Assembly: GCF_022549695.1 (NCBI RefSeq) | Contig: NZ_JAKZGS010000003.1 | Location: forward strand, 248,001 to 312,000 | Source: Belliella calami | GTDB lineage: Bacteria; Bacteroidota; Bacteroidia; Cytophagales; Cyclobacteriaceae | Reading direction: 5' to 3' | Length of the DNA stretch: 64,000 bases | Shown: in pieces, positions 15,820 to 25,982 of the stretch | Layout: every line of letters starts with the position of its first letter | How positions within the stretch are numbered: the stretch's first letter is position 1 | The notes under the pieces: model-generated | Database searches by the model: none | What the model was told of the DNA's origin: nothing | The model's input: only the letters and a program-made list of their open reading frames with translations | Program-made: the position numbers and the translations under genes

Positions 15820-18800
15820 ATGAAGACAAATTTTACTCAAACAGGCATTCCACCTTATTGGAGGAGATGCTTTTACTTCCTGATGTTGCAAGCTATACTT
15901 ATGGTTTCCCACCAAGGATATGCCCAACAAAAAACCATCAAGGGAACTGTATTGGATGAAGCTGGGATGCCGATTCCAGGAGCTAATGTTCTTATCAAGG
16001 GTACTTCAAAAGGAGCTGTTACGGATTTGGACGGCATCTTTCGGATTGACCTTGCAGAAAGCGAAAGTATCTTAGTCATATCCTATATAGGCTATGAAAA
16101 GATAGAGGTAAACATAGCCAACCAAAGCGAGATCACTGTAACATTATCTGATAGTGTTCAGCTTTCTGAAGTGGTGGTTACAGCGGCAGGGATTGAAAGA
16201 AACTCAAATACGCTGGGTTATGCAGTGACTACTTTGGATAGCGAAAAGTTGGGCCAGCGAAATGAGCCAGACCCAGTAAGGGCACTAACAGGAAAGATCG
16301 CAGGTGTCAACGTCCAAGGTGGAGGCGGTGTCGCTGGAGGGGCTACAAATATTTCTATCAGGGGGAATTCATCTCTGGGAAATAACAACCAACCCTTGTT
16401 TGTAGTGGATGGAGTGCCTTTTGATAATTCGACTTTTGAATCGGGAGGTACACGCCAGACACAAAGCAGTCAATCTACTTCAAGTAGGGCATTTGACATA
16501 GATCCAAATAACATTGAGAATCTGACAGTATTAAAAGGTGCTGCGGCCTCTGCACTTTATGGATCGAGGGCTGCAAATGGAGCCATCATTATCACCACGA
16601 AGACTGGATCCAGAAAAGGCAGGAAAGGAATGGAAATTACCTACAACACTTCCTATTCCAACGAAAGGTTGTCGGGGATTCCTGAGTATCAGAATAAGTA
16701 TGGACAAGGAACCAACGGGGATTATCGTGCGGGTGTGTATGGATCTTACGGTTCTCCATATTCCAGCAGACCCACGATTCCTCATCCCTTAGCTTTGGGT
16801 TCAAACCCCGCTTCCCAATTTCCTGAATTTTATGAGGCTGATGGCGTGACTCCTGTGCAAGTTCCCTATAGATCTTATATGAAGGAAAATGTCAGCAATT
16901 TCTTTAGAAATGGAAACCTGTTTGAAAATTCCATCATGATCAATGGGGGGACAGAGAAGAGCAGTGTGACAGCTGGGTTTACAAGAACAAACAATGATGG
17001 GGTTGTGCCAGGAAATAGTATAACCAGGACATCATTCAATATAGGAGGGAATGCTAAATTGGATAATGGGTTCTTTGTCAGGGGAACGCTGAACTATGTA
17101 AAAACCAGCCAAACTAGTCCTCCAATTGGTGGCTCGGGTTCTGTGATGGGAAATCTGCTCTTTATGCCTACAAGTTATGATTTGACAAATTACCCTTTTG
17201 AAAATCCAGTTACTGGAGAAAATGTTTACTACAGGGCCTTGGACAATCCTTATTGGTCAGTCAAGCATAGTCCGGCTACCAGCGATGTGGATAGGACATT
17301 TGGGAGTTTCGTATTAGGAAAAGAAATTACTCCTTGGTTGACAATCCAGAATACATTTGGATTCAATAGCTTCACTGACAACCGGGTGAGCGTATTGGGG
17401 AAAGGTTCCAGTGTCTATGCCAACGGCACCATCAACACAGACAATATCTACAGGGAAGAGTTGGACAATGTCTTGCTGGCAACCATCAATACGCAGATCA
17501 ATGAAGATATCAAAATAAGGTTGATTCTTGGAAACAATATCAACCAAAGATTGACTAGAAGATCTGCATTTTCAGGAGACGGAATTATTGTGGCGGGTTT
17601 GAATGATATTAGGAATACTACTACCATTACTTTAGGAGGGCTGCCAAATAATCAAGCTTTGATAAAACAGCGCTACTATGCCTTTTTTGGTGATTTGACA
17701 TTTGATTATAAAAATTACGCATCTCTTAATTTTGTTGGTAGGAATGATGTCTCTTCGACTCTTCCTGAGGATAATAGAAGTTATCTCTATGGTGGCGTCA
17801 ATGGGTCTTTTGTATTTACTGAGGCTTTAAAGTTGAATTCGTCAACCTTAAATTTCGGTACTATCAGGGCTGGTTATACAAAAGTAGGAAACGAGGCATC
17901 TCCATACCAAACTATCAATGTGTTCAATGCCAATGCTACATTTGGAGGGATAGGATCTCCGTTTTCCAATTCAAATAATTCAGGTGTAAGCACTCAGACA
18001 CTTGCCAACAGTTTTTCAAACAATGAATTGAAGCCGGAATTTATTACTGAATTCGAAATCGGTACTGAGTTGAGGTTTTTGCAAAACCTTTTCTCTTTGG
18101 ATTTGACTTATTATACCAAAATGAGTACTTCACAGATTTTTGTGGTGAACTCAGCGCCATCTTCAGGATTCCTGACTAGGATCATCAACCTTGGAGAGAC
18201 TTCCAACAAAGGGATTGAAATCGGTTTGACTGCAAATCCGCTGATGTCTGATAAAGGTTTGAATTGGTCTATTAGTGCCAACTTCACCAGAAATAGAAAT
18301 AGGGTAGAGGACTTGGGAGGTTTTGCCCAACTTACTTATGGTGGCAATGTTCATATTGAGGGCCAGCCCTATGGGATGATTTTCGGATCCAGGTATGCAC
18401 GTGACGATGAAGGGAATATTTTGGTCAACCCTCTGACTGCAAAACCTATTTTGGCTGCGACCAACGGTCCAATTGGTGATCCCAATCCAGATTTCTTTGC
18501 AGGATTGAGCAATACGTTTTCCTTTAGGGGAATTACGCTGGATGTCTTGTTTGATTGGAAACAAGGGGGAGATATTTTGTCCACCACTATTGGTGAGACT
18601 TATGCCCGTGGTGTCTTGAAAGATACCGAGGATCGGGATTCATTTAGGGTTGGAACTGGTGTGATGGGTGATGTGAATACAAGGCAACCTCTTTTGGATG
18701 AAAATGGAAATAAAATCCCCAACAATACTGCTCTGAACTACAATGATTACTTCTTTGGGAGTGGCTTTGGGCCTAGTGGTCCTTCGGCGGGATACATCAA

Positions 18801-19071
18801 TGAAGCAGCTATTTTCGATGCTACGGTTTTTAGGCTGAGGGAAATTTCCCTGGGATATGTTTTTCCTAGACAGCTTCTCAGCAAAACCCCATTTGGAAGT
18901 GCCTTTATTTCAGTAAGTGGTAGAAACCTATGGTATAAGGCACCAAATACGCCAGCTGCGATGAACTATGATCCTGAAGTGAGTACCGCAGGAGCCAACA
19001 ACTTAGGATATGACCAGCTCGGTGTGCCTCCTACCAAAAGATATGGGGTCAACTTAAGATTTACATTCTAA
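15820..19071 (+). CDS. SusC/RagA TonB-linked outer membrane transporter
   Basis: A 1083-residue TonB-dependent transporter. After a signal peptide (about 1-35) comes the carboxypeptidase-regulatory-like domain (GTVLDEAGMPIPGANVLIKG), the SusC motif region (LSEVVVTAAGIERN), the plug (VRALTGKIAGVNVQ ... GNSSLGNNNQPLFVVDGVP) and a 22-strand barrel ending GVNLRFTF with the terminal Phe typical of outer-membrane barrels. SusC proteins pair with SusD lipoproteins to import glycans or peptides with energy from TonB. The susD gene starts 14 bases downstream. The substrate cannot be read from the sequence, but the linked peptidase argues for peptides. Confidence 0.95.
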   Translation: MKTNFTQTGIPPYWRRCFYFLMLQAILMVSHQGYAQQKTIKGTVLDEAGMPIPGANVLIKGTSKGAVTDLDGIFRIDLAESESILVISYIGYEKIEVNIANQSEITVTLSDSVQLSEVVVTAAGIERNSNTLGYAVTTLDSEKLGQRNEPDPVRALTGKIAGVNVQGGGGVAGGATNISIRGNSSLGNNNQPLFVVDGVPFDNSTFESGGTRQTQSSQSTSSRAFDIDPNNIENLTVLKGAAASALYGSRAANGAIIITTKTGSRKGRKGMEITYNTSYSNERLSGIPEYQNKYGQGTNGDYRAGVYGSYGSPYSSRPTIPHPLALGSNPASQFPEFYEADGVTPVQVPYRSYMKENVSNFFRNGNLFENSIMINGGTEKSSVTAGFTRTNNDGVVPGNSITRTSFNIGGNAKLDNGFFVRGTLNYVKTSQTSPPIGGSGSVMGNLLFMPTSYDLTNYPFENPVTGENVYYRALDNPYWSVKHSPATSDVDRTFGSFVLGKEITPWLTIQNTFGFNSFTDNRVSVLGKGSSVYANGTINTDNIYREELDNVLLATINTQINEDIKIRLILGNNINQRLTRRSAFSGDGIIVAGLNDIRNTTTITLGGLPNNQALIKQRYYAFFGDLTFDYKNYASLNFVGRNDVSSTLPEDNRSYLYGGVNGSFVFTEALKLNSSTLNFGTIRAGYTKVGNEASPYQTINVFNANATFGGIGSPFSNSNNSGVSTQTLANSFSNNELKPEFITEFEIGTELRFLQNLFSLDLTYYTKMSTSQIFVVNSAPSSGFLTRIINLGETSNKGIEIGLTANPLMSDKGLNWSISANFTRNRNRVEDLGGFAQLTYGGNVHIEGQPYGMIFGSRYARDDEGNILVNPLTAKPILAATNGPIGDPNPDFFAGLSNTFSFRGITLDVLFDWKQGGDILSTTIGETYARGVLKDTEDRDSFRVGTGVMGDVNTRQPLLDENGNKIPNNTALNYNDYFFGSGFGPSGPSAGYINEAAIFDATVFRLREISLGYVFPRQLLSKTPFGSAFISVSGRNLWYKAPNTPAAMNYDPEVSTAGANNLGYDQLGVPPTKRYGVNLRFTF

Positions 19072-19085
19072 AAACTAGCAAAAAG

Positions 19086-20681
19086 ATGAAAGTTATAAAA
19101 TTCATAAAATCAAAAAGAGTAGCTACTCTGCTGATGGTCGGAGTGTTATTGGGAGCTTGTTCTGACTTTATTGATATCAATGCAGATCCAAATAACCCTA
19201 CTGATCCCCAATTGGCATTACTGCTTCCAGCAACTCAATTATCAATTGTCGGGAATTTCAACACCATCAATAGAGGAGCATCAAATGTCATACAGCATAG
19301 GGCTGCTGGCGGTCTGAATAGGTGGGATCAAACAGGGACAACTTTCCAGGCTACTTGGTTGGGATATTATACTCAGGCAATCCCAGATTTAGAGCAAATG
19401 ATCACAACAGGTACCGAGCAGGAGAGCTGGGGTTATTTGGGGATAGCGAAGTTGCAGAAAGCTTTTTTGTATGGCATGATGGTAGATTTGTGGGGAGATC
19501 TCCCATACTATGAAGCTGCTAAATCCGCAAACCCACGGTTTGATAGTGGGGAAGAGATATATTCAGATCTTTTGAAACTGATAGATGAAGCCAAAGCAGA
19601 TATAAACAAAGGCTTTTCAGTTGTACCCTCTTCAGATTTGATTTATCAGGGCTCTAGGGAGAAATGGATAAAGTTTGCCAACTCGTTGAAGTTTAAATTT
19701 TATCTACAGACCAAGAATGTGAATCCTACAGCTTCTGCTCAGGGAATCAGTGCATTACTTGCTGAAAACAATCTGATTGACAGCAATGAAGATGATTTCA
19801 CCTTTTTGTTTGGGAGTAGCCCGGCTCCAGAAACCAGACATCCATGGTATACCACAGGTTATTCTCCAAGTAGGGATGGTTATGTTAGCATGGTGCTTCA
19901 TGATAGACTCAAAGAACAGGATGATCCAAGGCTCAGATATTATATTTTCAGGTTGAACGAAAAAGCTGGCCTTGCAAATTCTCAGGTTGGAGAAGGTTAT
20001 TATGGTCGCTATCCCGGTGATGGCGCAGCATCACCGGCCGATCAACAAACCAGGGCAATCGTGGGGATATACCCTTCTGGAGGAGTGTTTGACAATGGTA
20101 TGATCCCTTCCATTCCTGATGATCAGGGGTTGCTGAACAATATAGGAGCGACTACAGGTGCTTCTGCAAATTCATTCCGCTTGGTGCTTTTCGCCAATGG
20201 GGATGGTACTGGTGCAGGGATTCAGCCACTTTTGACAAATTCAATGATGAAGTTTTATCGGGCCGAAGCTGCCTTGACTTTGAATACAGGGGAGAATGCA
20301 GGTGAATTATTGACCCAAGCTGTAGCTGCCAATATGGAAGCCATCAGTGCTCTTTCTCCTGCTTTCCCGATTTCATCAGCGAGTATCCTACGTTTCAACG
20401 AAAGGCTTTTGGGGGAATTTGAAGCGGCATCTCCGGAAGACAAGCTCGCTTTGGTAATGATGCAAAAGTGGATAGCAATGTATGGAAATGGAGTAGAGTC
20501 TTACAATGATTATAGAAGGACTGGCCTTCCAGAATTGGTTGAATTGATCTCTCCACTTGATGTCTTTCCACAAAGGTTCTTCTTCTCAGAGACAGAGTTG
20601 ACGTCAAATGAAACCGTGATAGAGACAAGGGAGCAATTGCAAAGAAATCAGCAAATCATCCCTGTTTTCTGGAGCCGCTAG
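19086..20681 (+). CDS. SusD/RagB-family nutrient-binding lipoprotein
   Basis: A 531-residue lipoprotein: signal ending at LLGACSDF (Cys about residue 25), followed by DINADPNNPTDPQ, the hallmark start of the SusD-like family 2. Inside are the TPR-like helical repeats (LGIAKLQKAFLYGMMVDLWGDLPYYEA) conserved in SusD proteins. It caps the SusC barrel from outside and binds the substrate. It is cotranscribed with susC (14-base gap) and followed by the 207-residue lipoprotein gene 33 bases later. Confidence 0.93.
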   Translation: MKVIKFIKSKRVATLLMVGVLLGACSDFIDINADPNNPTDPQLALLLPATQLSIVGNFNTINRGASNVIQHRAAGGLNRWDQTGTTFQATWLGYYTQAIPDLEQMITTGTEQESWGYLGIAKLQKAFLYGMMVDLWGDLPYYEAAKSANPRFDSGEEIYSDLLKLIDEAKADINKGFSVVPSSDLIYQGSREKWIKFANSLKFKFYLQTKNVNPTASAQGISALLAENNLIDSNEDDFTFLFGSSPAPETRHPWYTTGYSPSRDGYVSMVLHDRLKEQDDPRLRYYIFRLNEKAGLANSQVGEGYYGRYPGDGAASPADQQTRAIVGIYPSGGVFDNGMIPSIPDDQGLLNNIGATTGASANSFRLVLFANGDGTGAGIQPLLTNSMMKFYRAEAALTLNTGENAGELLTQAVAANMEAISALSPAFPISSASILRFNERLLGEFEAASPEDKLALVMMQKWIAMYGNGVESYNDYRRTGLPELVELISPLDVFPQRFFFSETELTSNETVIETREQLQRNQQIIPVFWSR

Positions 20682-20714
20682 TCATATTTTGATTTTAGAA
20701 AAATAAATAAAGCC

Positions 20715-21338
20715 ATGAAAAAAATATCAATATTAAGTCTTTTGATCTGCTTGTTGTTTTCCTGCAAAACAGTAGATTATGAATGGGAAAACTTCACCTA
20801 TGTAGCAACCCCCAAAGTTACTTTGAATGCCGAAAGTTCTGCTTTGCCGACATTTGCTTCCGCCAAAACCTCTTTCTTCAACTTGGCTGATCCAGACTAC
20901 AGTACTTCCCAAAAATTTGAGTGGGAATTGGACTACTATGATGCAGAAGGCAGGGCTGATGTGGAAGCGATAGAAGTGTATATAGGTTTCAATAGAAGGG
21001 AAGGAAATCCGCCCGTATACCCACTGGTATTGTCTTTGGCGGAAGTACATCCTAACGAAAGGCAGTTCCCACTTCCAAGTGTCATAAGGGCAAACGATAT
21101 CCTTCTCGAAAGGGTGACTACTTTCCCCAAGCAATATAGCTTCACCGCTTCAGAGCTTGCAGCGTTGACTCAGACCAACTTATCGACCGTTGCTGTAAAT
21201 GACTATTTCCTCTTCAAATTTATTGTTATTATGGCAGACGGAAAGAGAATAGTCCAATACAATGACAACTCCTGCGATGAGTCCAGGGGCGAACTATGTG
21301 ACTGTAGGGTAGGAGTTAGGTTTAAAAATATACGTTAA
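20715..21338 (+). CDS. SusCD-associated lipoprotein, unknown function
   Basis: A 207-residue lipoprotein with a clear lipobox (LLFSC, Cys at residue 17). The mature part looks beta-rich (FEWELDYYDAEGRADVEAIEVYIGFN) and ends with a Cys-containing tail (CDESRGELCDC). I do not recognise the family. Its place between susD and the M14 peptidase, with its TAA stop touching the next ATG, points to a surface accessory protein of this uptake system, comparable in position to SusE/F-type proteins. That role is inference. Confidence 0.65.
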   Translation: MKKISILSLLICLLFSCKTVDYEWENFTYVATPKVTLNAESSALPTFASAKTSFFNLADPDYSTSQKFEWELDYYDAEGRADVEAIEVYIGFNRREGNPPVYPLVLSLAEVHPNERQFPLPSVIRANDILLERVTTFPKQYSFTASELAALTQTNLSTVAVNDYFLFKFIVIMADGKRIVQYNDNSCDESRGELCDCRVGVRFKNIR

Positions 21339-24077
21339 ATGAAAAAAACAAAAACAGAAAACAAAATCATCCAAAGAGGATTCATTCTTATTGGTGTTTT
21401 TATTTGGGGACTTACAGCAGTTAGTGCCCAAACTATCCCTACTCCCAAGGAACATTTTGGGTTTGGATTGGGAGATGATTATCATATCTCCACTTATTCA
21501 CAAACAGAGGCTTATTTCAAGAAAGTAGCTGAGATTTCGGATAGAGCGAAATTGGTGTCTATTGGAAAGACAGAAGAAGGGAGAGATCAATGGATGATGA
21601 TCGTGACTTCTCCGGAAAATCACAAAAATCTAGACCGTTTCAAAGAGATTTCTGTGAAAATGGCTCGAGCAGAGGACCTCACCGAAGCTGAGGCACGTGA
21701 CTTAGCTGAAGAAGGGAAGGCTGTAGTTTGGATAGATGGTGGTTTGCACTCTACTGAGACAGTGGGTACTCACCAACTTACTGAGACTATTTACAATGTA
21801 TTGACCAGAGATGACAAAGAAAACCAACGGATTCTTGACAATGTAGTGATCCTTTTTGTGCATGCCAATCCTGATGGACACCAAAAAATCGGTGAGTGGT
21901 ACATGAGAAATGAAGATCCTGAGAAAAGAAGCCTTTCTGGATTGCCTGTTTTGTATCAAAAGTATATTGGTCATGACAATAACAGGGATTTCTACATCCA
22001 AAACATGAAGGAATCTGTGAATATGGGGCATCAGCTTTTTGTAGAATGGATTCCACAAGTCATGTACAATCACCACCAGAGAGGGCCGGCAGGTTCTGTT
22101 TTGGCAGGTCCTCCTTACAGAGATCCATTCAATTATGTGTTTGACCCAATGATGGTCACGGGAATTGATGCAGTAGGTGCAGCAATGTACAACAGATTGA
22201 ACGCCGAAAACAAACCAGGATTTACAAGGATGAATGGTTCTACTTTTTCCACTTGGTACAATGGTGGTTTGAGGACTACCACCCATTACCACAATATTAT
22301 TGGAATATTGACGGAAATCATAGGTGGCCCAAATCCTGAATCAATTCCTTTGGTGCCAGACAGGTTGATTCCTAATGCAAACACACCATTCCCAGTCACC
22401 CCACAGGAAACTTGGAAGTTCCAGCAATCAATCGACTATTCTGTTTCTCTGAACTATGCGGTATTGGATTATGCAGCGAGAAATAAGGATCATCTTTTGT
22501 ACAATATTTACAGCATGGGCAAAGGCTCCATCCAGAGGGGGAGTGATGATTATTGGACGCCTTTCCCAAAGAAGGTAGAAGCTATCAAAACCGCTTATGC
22601 GGAGTCAAATGAGGATAGTCAAAGAAGTTCAAGATGGGGGATCCCTTCTGTATTTTATGACAGTATTTACCAAACAAAGGAAAAGAGAGATCCGCGCGGA
22701 TTCATCATTCCTGCTAATCAAAAAGATTTCCCGACCGCCGTGAAATTCATCAATGCCCTTATCAAAACTGGTATTCGTATAGAAAAAGCAACAAGCCAGT
22801 TTTCAGTAAATGGGAAAAATTACCCAAAGGGTTCTTATGTTGTGAAGACTGATCAGGCATTCAGACCCCATGTGATTGACATGTTTGAGCCTCAGGATTA
22901 TCCAAATGATTTTCAGTATCCAGGAGGACCTCCGATTCGCCCATATGATGCTGCAGGTTGGACATTGGCTTATCAAATGGATGTTGCATTTGACAGAGTC
23001 TTGGAAGGGTTTGATGGGCCATTTGAGTCTTTGGCTTATGGAGAACTGGAATCTCCAGAAGTTTTGCCTCTTTCTGAGTCGAGAAATGGCTTCTTGATTA
23101 GTAGTGTTCACAATGATGCTTTTGCAGTTGCAAATGAATTGTTGAAAAAAGGCATCAAAGTTTCCAGAACAACTTCAGCTGTAGATGGGATGCCTTCAGG
23201 GTCATTTTACATTCCTTCAAATGGATACAAAGTTCTTTCGGATTATGGAAAGCAATTTGGTTTGGATATCAAATCTGCTAAATCACAACCAGCCGATCTT
23301 TTGGCTATCAAAGCAGCTAGAATCGCTTTGTATGACACTTATGGAGGATCTATGCCTAGTGGATGGGTGAGATGGATTTTAGAACAATACAATTTTGAGT
23401 TTCAATTGATTTTTGCAAAAGAAATCGATCAAGGAAACCTCAATTCAAAATATGATGCGATCTTATTTATCAGTGGAGGAATCCCAGGACTACAAAACTC
23501 AGGGGGATACAGAGGTCCAAAAGAAGAAGATACTCCAGCTGAATATCATCACATGCTTGGATCTATCTCAGCAGATAAATCAATTCCACAGTTGAAAAAT
23601 TTTATGGAAAATGGAGGAAAAGTAGTTGCAATCGGTTCGAGTTCTGTGCTTGCATATCATTTGGAATTACCAGTGAGAAATGCATTGGTGGAGATTCAAA
23701 GAGATGGATCAGAACAGGCTTTGCCGGGAGAAAAGTATTATGTTCCTGGAAGTGTATTGCAAACTAGAGTGGATACCAATCAGCCTCTCAATTGGGGGTT
23801 GGAAGAGAACGCCTATGTTTTGTTTAATAACAACCCTGTGTTTAAATTGAAACAAGAGGCAAAATTGCAAGGCATCCAAGCATTGAGTTGGTTTGATACC
23901 GCTACACCATTGAAAAGTGGATGGGCATGGGGCGAATCATACTTGGAAGATGGAATTACAGGTTTTGTAGCACCAATCGGAAAAGGTGAATTGGTAGTTT
24001 ACACACCAGAAATCACCTACAGAGCACAAGCACACGGAACTTTCAAGATGCTGTTTAATAACCTATACAAGAAGTAA
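21339..24077 (+). CDS. M14-family zinc carboxypeptidase, secreted
   Basis: A 912-residue exported peptidase with a signal peptide ending at TAVSAQ. The M14 catalytic domain spans about residues 45-400. The first zinc ligands are in GGLHSTE (His137 and Glu140), a later NHHQRG segment may supply other active-site residues, and ILTEIIGG is a candidate for the catalytic Glu. The C-terminal half (about 420-912) has alpha/beta character with LFISGGIPG, reminiscent of a class I amidotransferase-like fold, and is found in large Bacteroidota M14 proteins. It starts at the base after the preceding stop codon, so it is translationally coupled to the SusCD operon. It probably trims peptides for uptake. 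A terminator follows. Confidence 0.88.
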   Translation: MKKTKTENKIIQRGFILIGVFIWGLTAVSAQTIPTPKEHFGFGLGDDYHISTYSQTEAYFKKVAEISDRAKLVSIGKTEEGRDQWMMIVTSPENHKNLDRFKEISVKMARAEDLTEAEARDLAEEGKAVVWIDGGLHSTETVGTHQLTETIYNVLTRDDKENQRILDNVVILFVHANPDGHQKIGEWYMRNEDPEKRSLSGLPVLYQKYIGHDNNRDFYIQNMKESVNMGHQLFVEWIPQVMYNHHQRGPAGSVLAGPPYRDPFNYVFDPMMVTGIDAVGAAMYNRLNAENKPGFTRMNGSTFSTWYNGGLRTTTHYHNIIGILTEIIGGPNPESIPLVPDRLIPNANTPFPVTPQETWKFQQSIDYSVSLNYAVLDYAARNKDHLLYNIYSMGKGSIQRGSDDYWTPFPKKVEAIKTAYAESNEDSQRSSRWGIPSVFYDSIYQTKEKRDPRGFIIPANQKDFPTAVKFINALIKTGIRIEKATSQFSVNGKNYPKGSYVVKTDQAFRPHVIDMFEPQDYPNDFQYPGGPPIRPYDAAGWTLAYQMDVAFDRVLEGFDGPFESLAYGELESPEVLPLSESRNGFLISSVHNDAFAVANELLKKGIKVSRTTSAVDGMPSGSFYIPSNGYKVLSDYGKQFGLDIKSAKSQPADLLAIKAARIALYDTYGGSMPSGWVRWILEQYNFEFQLIFAKEIDQGNLNSKYDAILFISGGIPGLQNSGGYRGPKEEDTPAEYHHMLGSISADKSIPQLKNFMENGGKVVAIGSSSVLAYHLELPVRNALVEIQRDGSEQALPGEKYYVPGSVLQTRVDTNQPLNWGLEENAYVLFNNNPVFKLKQEAKLQGIQALSWFDTATPLKSGWAWGESYLEDGITGFVAPIGKGELVVYTPEITYRAQAHGTFKMLFNNLYKK

Positions 24078-24098
24078 TTCTGTAAATCAAAAGTCATC

Positions 24099-24149
24099 AA
24101 TCCCAACCTAATCATGCTGTTCTAAAGTGTGGTCGGGTTGGGATTTTTT
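24099..24149 (+). terminator. Terminator of the SusCD-peptidase operon
   Basis: A 10-bp stem (AATCCCAACC at 24099-24108 with its complement at 24136-24145) encloses a 27-base loop and is followed by T. It lies 21 bases past the M14 peptidase stop. Confidence 0.7.
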
Positions 24150-24274
24150 GTTAGGATGAATTAAGTTAAAAGGTTTGGGTTTTTTGAGCTAAAGGATTTA
24201 AGCAATGCTTTAGTTTTTAAGTCGTTAGCTTATGCTCATAATGTTAGTTGATTTGAATTGGTAAACTTTCATCC

Positions 24275-24991
24275 TCATCCCCGTTGACTATAATAATTGT
24301 AATCCTTGATCACTTGCTCTAAAAATGCCATTGATTTTTCTTCATAAGTGATCTGAAGCAGCTGGGCAGTTTTGTTGGCCAATTTCTGAATCAAACCAAA
24401 ATCACCACTTTTCAAAGCTTCATTTTTGATTTGCTTGATATCTTGGACTTGCTTATCGGTAAGGGACAATACTTGAGGATACTTTGGGATGTAATCTTCA
24501 GGAATTTCTACCAAAAGTGTATTTTGAAGATTGGTGACAAATTTTTCTGAAATTACTGTAGTGCCAGCAGCCAGATCACCAATTCTTTGTCCTTTTCCAC
24601 TAATCAAGATACTCAAAATAGCCAATCCCCCAGAAGTGGCCGAGATGTCCAAAATCCTCAATAGCCACCTGATTAGGAAATCTCCCAGCCCTGCTTTCGA
24701 GCCATCAAGCTTTACTACCCTTATTTGCATAATCATTTTCCCTGGGGATTGTCCGTCCATCAGTGATTCAAAAAGCAAATGGTAAAGCAAAATGGGAAGT
24801 CCCAAAACTGCAAAAAACAAATAATTAAAGGAGCCTTCACCCTTTACTTTTGATACTAAAAAAAGCATCAAGATTACAAACAATACTATAAAGCATCCAT
24901 CTAGAAGATATGCTAAAATACGGGTGCCAACATTAGCAGCGTTTTGATGAATATTAATGTTTTGGGCAGTCTTTATTTGAAATTCCTTCAT
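24275..24991 (-). CDS. RDD-family membrane protein
   Basis: A 238-residue protein with the RDD domain (VGTRILAYLLDGCFIVLF, GQSPGKMIMQIRVVKLDG, and the Arg-Asp pair region LIRWLLRILD) and about three membrane helices. The cytoplasmic C-terminal tail (about 155-238) is helical and charged. RDD proteins are small membrane proteins, some implicated in ion or ectoine-type transport, but most are uncharacterised. It is divergent from the SpoIIM-family gene with only 34 bases between the starts, so it belongs to the same membrane cluster. Confidence 0.85.
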   Translation of the reverse strand: MKEFQIKTAQNINIHQNAANVGTRILAYLLDGCFIVLFVILMLFLVSKVKGEGSFNYLFFAVLGLPILLYHLLFESLMDGQSPGKMIMQIRVVKLDGSKAGLGDFLIRWLLRILDISATSGGLAILSILISGKGQRIGDLAAGTTVISEKFVTNLQNTLLVEIPEDYIPKYPQVLSLTDKQVQDIKQIKNEALKSGDFGLIQKLANKTAQLLQITYEEKSMAFLEQVIKDYNYYSQRG

Positions 24992-25025
24992 TTATTATTT
25001 TCTTTGGTAAAACTGATGACATAGA

Positions 25026-25982
25026 ATGCGAGAAGCTTCTTTTATTAAGCGAAATAAAGATAAATGGGTAAAATTTGAAAATGCTCTTTTATCCAATACA
25101 CCTATCTCACCGCTGGAGCTTGGAGATCTATACGTAGAGATCACAGATCATTTGAGTTATGCCCAGACTTTTTACCCAAATAGCCAAACGCATATCTATC
25201 TAAACCAATTGGCGTCTAAATCTCACCAAAAAATCTACAAAACAAAAAAAGAATCCAAAGGAAGATTCATAAAATTTTATACACATGAATTTCCTGCCAT
25301 GTTTTACCAGTATTTGCCACAACTTGGGATTGCATTTTTGATCTTTTTGGTATTTTCAATTATAGGTGCTTATTCTGCGGCTACAGATGCGGCATTTGTC
25401 AGGGCGATTTTGGGAGATGCCTATGTCAATATGACACTTGCCAACATTGAAAAAGGAGATCCGATGGCTGTGTATAAACAAATGCAGCAAATGGACATGT
25501 TTTTGGGAATTACAATCAATAATATCAGAGTGGCGCTCACAGCATTCTCCTATGGGATTTTATTAGGTGTGGGGACATTCTACATATTGATGCAAAATGC
25601 GATCATGCTGGGATCATTCCAATATTTCTTTTACGACCAAGGATTGCTCTGGGAATCAGCAAGGACCATTTGGGTTCATGGAACAATTGAGATTTCGGTC
25701 ATCATTGTGGCTGGGTGTGCGGGAATTGTCCTTGGAAACAGTCTCCTCTTTCCTGGTACTTACTCAAGGTTGACTTCATTGAAGCGGGGGGTTAAAGCAG
25801 GTCTAAAAATTTTGATTAGCACAATCCCTTTTTTTATAATTGCAGGCTTTCTGGAAGGTTTTGTTACACGGATTACAGATTTTCCTGACTTTTTCAATAT
25901 TTCAATAATTATTGTTTCATTAGGTGTGATTGTATTTTATTACGTTATTTATCCTTTTCAAATTCATAAAAAATCAAACTGA
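25026..25982 (+). CDS. Stage II sporulation protein M-like membrane protein
   Basis: A 318-residue protein with a soluble N-terminal helical part (REASFIKRNKDKWVKFENAL) and about five membrane helices, including NIRVALTAFSYGILLGVGTFYILMQN, the signature of the SpoIIM/DUF95 family. This organism group does not sporulate; homologues typically sit beside RDD and MoxR/DUF58 genes, as here. It overlaps the next start by one base (TGATG), indicating translational coupling. Confidence 0.85.
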   Translation: MREASFIKRNKDKWVKFENALLSNTPISPLELGDLYVEITDHLSYAQTFYPNSQTHIYLNQLASKSHQKIYKTKKESKGRFIKFYTHEFPAMFYQYLPQLGIAFLIFLVFSIIGAYSAATDAAFVRAILGDAYVNMTLANIEKGDPMAVYKQMQQMDMFLGITINNIRVALTAFSYGILLGVGTFYILMQNAIMLGSFQYFFYDQGLLWESARTIWVHGTIEISVIIVAGCAGIVLGNSLLFPGTYSRLTSLKRGVKAGLKILISTIPFFIIAGFLEGFVTRITDFPDFFNISIIIVSLGVIVFYYVIYPFQIHKKSN

